Shown here piece by piece: positions 6,853 through 9,688 of a stretch of DNA of 9,688 nt. Made by a program: the position numbers and the translations under genes. The stretch comes from Anaerolineaceae bacterium (GTDB lineage: Bacteria; Chloroflexota; Anaerolineae; Anaerolineales; Villigracilaceae), in NCBI GenBank assembly GCA_009885445.1, contig VFKQ01000357.1, forward strand, positions 1 to 9,688. The letters run 5' to 3'. Each line of letters starts with the position of its first letter. Position 1 is the stretch's first letter. Below the pieces are notes generated by a model that saw only the letters and a program-made list of their open reading frames with translations, made no database searches and was not told the origin of the DNA.

Positions 6853-7668
6853 ATGGCAAAACGCAAGAATAGCCTTCCGGAACTCGGTGAGTTAATTTCA
6901 CTGCGCGGCAAAAGCGCAATGATCACAGGCGCTGGCTCGGGCATTGGCCGCGCGATTGCTTATCGCTTCGCTGAAGCGGGCGCGTCGCTTCATCTTGTCG
7001 ATCTGGTCGAAAAAGATTTGAAGGCCACCGCGCAAGTGAGTGAACGGTTTGGCGCGCAAGTGACAACATACGTCGTTGATCTCGGCGACAAAAAACAAAT
7101 TGACGCACTATGGGAATCGCTCAAGCCCGCGCCGCCGGATATTCTGGTGAACAACGCCGGAATTTATCCGTTCAAAGATTTTGTAGATGTAGACGAATCT
7201 TACTATCGTCACGTGATGGATGTGAATCTCGATTCGGTTTATTGGATGTGCCAGCACATGATCCGCCAGCGGTTGAAGAAAAAACTGGGCGGCGTAATCA
7301 TCAACATGGGTTCCATCGAGGCCATCCTGCCCTTCAAAGAGGACCTTGGCCACTACAGCGTCAGCAAGGCGGGCGTCATTGCGCTGACGCGCGCATTGGC
7401 CAAGGAACATGCGCGGCACGGGTTCCGCGTCAATGTCATCGTCCCTGGCGGAATCCTCACCGAAGGGACGAAAGGCGCGGCGAAACAATTGTTGAAATTG
7501 AAGTTTGGCCTGCTCAAAACCGCCGTGGAATTTGCGGGCCGCCTGCCCATCGGACGAGCGGGTCAGCCCGACGAGGTGGCGCGCATCGCCCTCGTCCTGG
7601 CGAGCGACCTGGCAACCTACGTACAGGGAGCGCTCATTCCAGTGGACGGCGGGTTTCTCTCGGCTTGA
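6853..7668 (+). CDS. Short-chain dehydrogenase/reductase (SDR), classical type
   Basis: This is a 271-residue classical SDR, FabG-like in form, with an N-terminal extension of about 18 residues. Visible elements are the Rossmann motif TGAGSGIG (25-32), Asp50 at the end of the second strand (pointing to NAD rather than NADP), NNAG (100-103), and the catalytic tetrad Asn125, Ser154, Tyr168 and Lys172 (YSVSK). VIVPGGILTEGTK follows, as does the C-terminal VDGGFLS ending. The substrate is unknown; related proteins are 3-oxoacyl-ACP reductases and sugar or alcohol dehydrogenases. The start codon abuts the stop of the membrane protein gene with no spacing, and only a weak GAAGAA purine run precedes it, so translation is probably coupled to that gene. 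Confidence 0.9.
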   Translation: MAKRKNSLPELGELISLRGKSAMITGAGSGIGRAIAYRFAEAGASLHLVDLVEKDLKATAQVSERFGAQVTTYVVDLGDKKQIDALWESLKPAPPDILVNNAGIYPFKDFVDVDESYYRHVMDVNLDSVYWMCQHMIRQRLKKKLGGVIINMGSIEAILPFKEDLGHYSVSKAGVIALTRALAKEHARHGFRVNVIVPGGILTEGTKGAAKQLLKLKFGLLKTAVEFAGRLPIGRAGQPDEVARIALVLASDLATYVQGALIPVDGGFLSA

Positions 7669-7681
7669 TTCAAAAACCAAC

Positions 7682-7710
7682 CTGTCAGCGGGGTGTTTTT
7701 TCTTTATAAT
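7682..7710 (+). promoter_or_regulatory. Sigma-70-type promoter of the STAS gene
   Basis: CTGTCA (7682-7687, four of six matches to TTGACA), a 17-base spacer and a consensus TATAAT (7705-7710). Transcription would start near 7717, twenty bases before the ATG, giving a short leader with an AAGGAG ribosome binding site. This separates the STAS gene from the membrane protein-SDR pair. Confidence 0.65.
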
Positions 7711-7736
7711 GAGGGCAGAAAGCCAAGGAGCCTACG

Positions 7737-8042
7737 ATGTCTATTGAATTTGCAGTTGCAGGAAATGTCATCCATGTGCGCTTGATCGGGGCGTTTGATT
7801 TTTCGAGGCAGGAACAACTTCAGGCTGTCACGGCGCAGGTGCTGGCGGAGAAATCTGCCCGCGAAGTGCAAGTGGACTTGGCGCGCACCAGCTTCATGGA
7901 CTCGTCCACCATTCGTGCGTTATTGACCATGCGCCAATCTGCGCTGGCGAATGGCAAAAGTTTTGAGTTGTGGAATTGCAACGAGAAGTTGCGCGAAATT
8001 TTTTCGGTGGGCGGATTCGACCAGATTTTCGAGATGCGCTGA
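7737..8042 (+). CDS. STAS-domain protein (anti-anti-sigma-factor-like)
   Basis: The 101 residues form a single STAS domain and nothing else. VQVDLARTSFMDSSTIRALL (about 44-63) matches the strand-helix that carries the phosphorylatable serine of SpoIIAA/RsbV proteins (SxMDSSGLx). Asp55, Ser56 and Ser57 are kept, so regulation by a serine kinase is plausible. In the family such proteins release sigma factors by binding kinase anti-sigma factors, but no RsbW-like kinase or sigma factor is in the window, so the partner is unknown. AAGGAG six bases before the ATG at 7737 defines the start. The gene has its own promoter and is followed, after 28 bases, by the aspS leader ORF. Confidence 0.88.
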   Translation: MSIEFAVAGNVIHVRLIGAFDFSRQEQLQAVTAQVLAEKSAREVQVDLARTSFMDSSTIRALLTMRQSALANGKSFELWNCNEKLREIFSVGGFDQIFEMR

Positions 8043-8052
8043 TTCGCATCTA

Positions 8053-8061
8053 TGCTATAAT
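8053..8061 (+). promoter_or_regulatory. Extended -10 promoter of the aspS leader
   Basis: TGCTATAAT is a perfect extended -10 (TGn plus TATAAT). No convincing -35 is present at 16-18 bases, which extended -10 promoters can tolerate. The predicted start is A8068, three bases before the ATG of the leader ORF, so the leader peptide would be read from a nearly leaderless mRNA. The promoter lies 10 bases beyond the STAS stop. Confidence 0.65.
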
Positions 8062-8070
8062 GCCGCTACG

Positions 8071-8154
8071 ATGAAAAACCACCTGAGCTTCGCCAACAAT
8101 GATAATAATGACAATGACGATTCGCGAATCGTTGGGCGAAGCTTTGCTGGTTGA
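8071..8154 (+). CDS. aspS leader peptide, Asn/Asp-rich (27 aa)
   Basis: ATG AAA AAC at 8071 opens a 27-codon ORF ending at TGA 8152-8154. Codons 9-17 (8095-8121) read NNDNNDNDD, nine consecutive Asn or Asp codons (five Asn, four Asp), with another Asn at codon 3. The gene immediately downstream is aspS. A short ORF rich in the cognate amino acid, ending just before a terminator hairpin, is the signature of a transcription-attenuation leader peptide. The peptide itself is not expected to have a function; what matters is ribosome position. There is no Shine-Dalgarno, consistent with initiation close to the mRNA 5' end. Asp and Asn would both be sensed, which fits a non-discriminating AspRS that supplies both tRNAs. 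The ORF, codon run and pairing are seen directly; the mechanism is inferred. Confidence 0.8.
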   Translation: MKNHLSFANNDNNDNDDSRIVGRSFAG

Positions 8155-8215
8155 CGAGTAACATAAATCGAAACCAATCGCCCGACGTGGAGCTAAAGCA
8201 CCACGAAGGGCGATT
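8086..8215 (+). promoter_or_regulatory. Ribosome-mediated transcription attenuator of aspS (segments 1-4)
   Basis: Four segments can pair in mutually exclusive ways. Segment 1 is AGCTTCGCCAAC (8086-8097). Segment 2 is GTTGGGCGAAGCT (8131-8143). Segment 3 is TCGCCCGACG (8178-8187). Segment 4 is GGGCGATT (8208-8215). The 1:2 pairing has 12 base pairs with one bulged G (8135). The 2:3 pairing is CGTTGGGCGA (8130-8139) with segment 3, ten contiguous pairs including one G-U. The 3:4 pairing is the terminator. Segment 1 overlaps the first Asn codon of the leader ORF and segment 2 lies in codons 21-25. A ribosome stalled early in the Asn/Asp run covers segment 1 and frees segment 2 to form the 2:3 antiterminator. 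A ribosome reaching the stop at 8152 covers part of segment 2 and lets 3:4 form. Pairings are read from the sequence; regulation is inferred. Confidence 0.75.
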
Positions 8216-8223
8216 TATTTTAT
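8176..8223 (+). terminator. Intrinsic terminator hairpin of the aspS attenuator
   Basis: AATCGCCC (8176-8183) pairs perfectly with GGGCGATT (8208-8215). Inside it CGTGG (8186-8190) pairs with CCACG (8201-8205) and GC with GC (8192-8193 with 8198-8199) around a TAAA loop, leaving a GA/AA internal loop. The tail TTTATTTTAT is T-rich but interrupted by A. The hairpin lies 22 bases after the leader ORF stop and 137 bases before the aspS start. Confidence 0.75.
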
Positions 8224-8231
8224 CTAAACCT

Positions 8232-8330
8232 TTAACCACGAAGGACACAAAGAGCACAAAGGTGGGAGGCTTGCTCAACGTGAAGATTCCTTTACGATTT
8301 TCTTAGTGCACCTTCGTGCCTTTGTGGTAA
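8232..8330. repeat. Imperfect inverted-repeat element in the aspS 5' UTR
   Basis: TTAACCACGAAGG (8232-8244) and CCTTTGTGGTAA (8319-8330) form a terminal inverted repeat. The pairing continues inwards imperfectly: CACaAAG with CTTcGTG, and GCAC at 8254-8257 with GTGC at 8306-8309. Arrays of ACCACGAAGGNCACAAAGG-like words are a familiar intergenic repeat type in several phyla including Chloroflexota. This about 99-base copy looks like a small non-coding, MITE- or REP-like hairpin element inserted after the attenuator. It ends 11 bases before the aspS Shine-Dalgarno, so it would be in the readthrough mRNA. Open frames across it are not genes. Confidence 0.65.
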
Positions 8331-8352
8331 AAAAGATTTTCGGAGGCAGACC

Positions 8353-9688
8353 ATGTACAGAACACACACTTGCGGACAATTACGCGCCAGCCATGACGGG
8401 CAAACCGTCACGCTGGCGGGCTGGGTGAACCGACGCCGCGACCACGGCGGCGTGTCGTTCTTCGATTTGCGCGACCGCGCGGGCACGATTCAAATCACCC
8501 TCAACCCGACTCTGCCCAAAGAGATTCTCGAACTCGTTGCGGATGTGCGTTTTGAATGGGTTCTGCAAATCGAAGGCGTTGTGCAAAAACGTCCCGAGGG
8601 CATGGCGAATCCAAAAATGGAAACGGGCGCAATCGAAATCATCGCAAAAAATGTAATCGTGCTCAACCCCGCAAAAACGTTGCCCTTCATGGTCAGCTCA
8701 GATGCCGACCTGCCCGACGAAAACATGCGCCTGAAATATCGTTATCTCGACCTGCGCCGCGAACGTCTCACGCGCAACATGGTTCTGCGCCATAAAGTGA
8801 TTAAGTTCATGCGCGACTATCTCGACAAGCAAGGCTTCATCGAAATCGAAACGCCGATCATGTTCAAGGCCACGCCCGAGGGCGCGCGCGATTATCTCGT
8901 GCCCTCGCGAATCTATCCGGGCCAGTTTTATGCACTGCCGCAATCGCCGCAACAATTAAAACAATTGCTGATGGTGGCTGGCATGGACAAATATTTTCAG
9001 ATCGCACGTTGTTTCCGCGACGAAGATTTGCGCGGCGACCGTCAGCCCGAGTTCACGCAACTCGATCTCGAAATGTCCTTTGTGCATCGCGACGATGTGT
9101 TGAAAATCGTCGAAGATTTATACACGGCCATGCTCCCCGCCGTCGCGCCGCACAAAAAATTATTGTCATCGCCGTGGCCCAAATTTTCACATCACGAAGT
9201 CGTTGAAAAATATGGGACAGACAAACCCGACATGCGCTTCGGCGTGGAATTGGTCGACGTCTCGGACATTTTCGCCGCCAGCGAATTTCGCGTGTTCAAG
9301 TCCGCGCTCGAGGCGGGTGGAGGCGTCAAGTGCATCGTCGCCCCCGGCGCGGCGGACATGAGTCGCAAGGAAGTGGACGCGCTGACCGAGTCCGCGAAGA
9401 CTCTCGGCGCGAAGGGGCTGGCGACTCTCGTCATCGCCGCCGACGGACTCAAGGGCACGGCCGCGAAATTTGTCAGCGCGGAGGAGGCTCAGGCTGTGCA
9501 AGCCCGCTGTCAGTGCGGCCCGAGCGATCTGATTCTGTTCGCCGCCGATGCGCGTCCCGTCGTCAATAAAGTTTTGGGCGGGTTACGTCTCATCCTGCGC
9601 GATAAATTAAATCTCGCCGATAAAGATGTGATGGCGTTTGCATGGGTGGTGGACTTTCCGATGTTTGCGTGGAACGAGGAAGAAAAAC
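8353..9688 (+). CDS. aspS: Aspartyl-tRNA synthetase, probably non-discriminating (C-terminus outside window)
   Basis: This class IIb aminoacyl-tRNA synthetase charges tRNA-Asp with aspartate. The window holds 445 codons of an expected 590 or so; class II motif 3 is beyond the end. The N-terminal OB-fold anticodon-binding domain (about 1-105) contains GWVNRRRDHGG (23-33). Motif 1 lies around FIEIETPIMFKATPEGARDY, and ALPQSPQQLKQLL and motif 2 FRDEDLRGDRQPEFTQ follow. The GAD insertion domain occupies the region after about residue 280. Escherichia coli AspRS, which is tRNA-Asp specific, has Leu in RRRDLG and Lys in RARDEKN. This protein has His31 and Gly83 at those sites, the pair associated with non-discriminating enzymes that also make Asp-tRNA-Asn for GatCAB amidation. 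GGAGG six bases before ATG 8353 fixes the start. Expression is probably controlled by the upstream attenuator. Confidence 0.97.
   Translation, partial: MYRTHTCGQLRASHDGQTVTLAGWVNRRRDHGGVSFFDLRDRAGTIQITLNPTLPKEILELVADVRFEWVLQIEGVVQKRPEGMANPKMETGAIEIIAKNVIVLNPAKTLPFMVSSDADLPDENMRLKYRYLDLRRERLTRNMVLRHKVIKFMRDYLDKQGFIEIETPIMFKATPEGARDYLVPSRIYPGQFYALPQSPQQLKQLLMVAGMDKYFQIARCFRDEDLRGDRQPEFTQLDLEMSFVHRDDVLKIVEDLYTAMLPAVAPHKKLLSSPWPKFSHHEVVEKYGTDKPDMRFGVELVDVSDIFAASEFRVFKSALEAGGGVKCIVAPGAADMSRKEVDALTESAKTLGAKGLATLVIAADGLKGTAAKFVSAEEAQAVQARCQCGPSDLILFAADARPVVNKVLGGLRLILRDKLNLADKDVMAFAWVVDFPMFAWNEEEK

Noticed and set aside
7669..7704. Terminator after the SDR gene (GGGGTG followed by a T-run)
   Set aside because: The T-run is preceded by at most a few weak pairs (ACC with GGT), not a stable hairpin. 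The T-rich segment is better explained as the spacer and upstream edge of the STAS promoter.
8119..8130. 12-base palindrome GATTCGCGAATC as an operator site
   Set aside because: It lies within the leader ORF and inside the 1:2 loop, where it may form a small extra hairpin. A single short palindrome is not enough to claim a protein-binding site.
8066..8278. Minus-strand open frame across the aspS leader
   Set aside because: Its translation (FVLFVSFVVK-like) is the typical spurious product of ACCACGAAGG repeats, and the frame lies opposite the attenuator. No ribosome binding site or family match.
8062..8352. T-box riboswitch upstream of aspS
   Set aside because: T-boxes are common before synthetase genes, but I found no specifier loop / AG-bulge Stem I architecture and no T-box consensus (UGGNACCGCG-like) before the terminator. 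The Asn/Asp leader ORF with alternative pairings explains the region better.

Overview
The window reads as a chromosomal segment of a Chloroflexota bacterium, probably of the Anaerolineae. This is an inference from gene content, the YvcK-type protein with an N-terminal membrane extension, the GTAGGGG...CCCCTAC palindromes between genes and the ACCACGAAGG-type inverted repeat. No rRNA or other phylogenetic marker was available to test it. Gene density is high, GC content is moderately high, and there are no insertion sequences, CRISPR arrays or tRNA genes.

Layout. On the minus strand, a ROK-family sugar kinase (1211-285) is followed by a class III aminotransferase that leaves the window at base 1. 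A short divergent region (about 1212-1270) holds back-to-back promoters, both of which appear to give leaderless mRNAs. On the plus strand come a membrane-anchored YvcK/CofD-like protein (1271-2605), an enoyl-CoA hydratase/isomerase-family protein (2635-3378), gap (3469-4479), pgk (4525-5697), a nucleoside deaminase (5769-6254), a five-helix membrane protein of unknown function (6292-6852), an abutting short-chain dehydrogenase (6853-7668), a small STAS-domain protein (7737-8042), and aspS (8353 to beyond the window end). Three REP-like palindromes lie around gap and pgk.

The genes from the ROK kinase to pgk share a central-carbon theme: sugar phosphorylation, a YvcK-type regulator of carbon flux and cell wall, and two consecutive glycolytic enzymes. 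The later genes are a looser set.

The most notable feature is the 310-base leader in front of aspS. It contains an extended -10 promoter, a 27-codon ORF with nine consecutive Asn/Asp codons, and four RNA segments that can pair as 1:2, 2:3 and 3:4, where 3:4 is a terminator-like hairpin. This is the architecture of ribosome-mediated attenuation as in trp operons, here apparently sensing Asn-tRNA and Asp-tRNA supply. The encoded AspRS carries His31 and Gly83, residues associated with non-discriminating AspRS enzymes that charge both tRNA-Asp and tRNA-Asn. A mixed Asn/Asp sensor fits that biology. A separate hairpin repeat is inserted between the attenuator and the aspS ribosome binding site.
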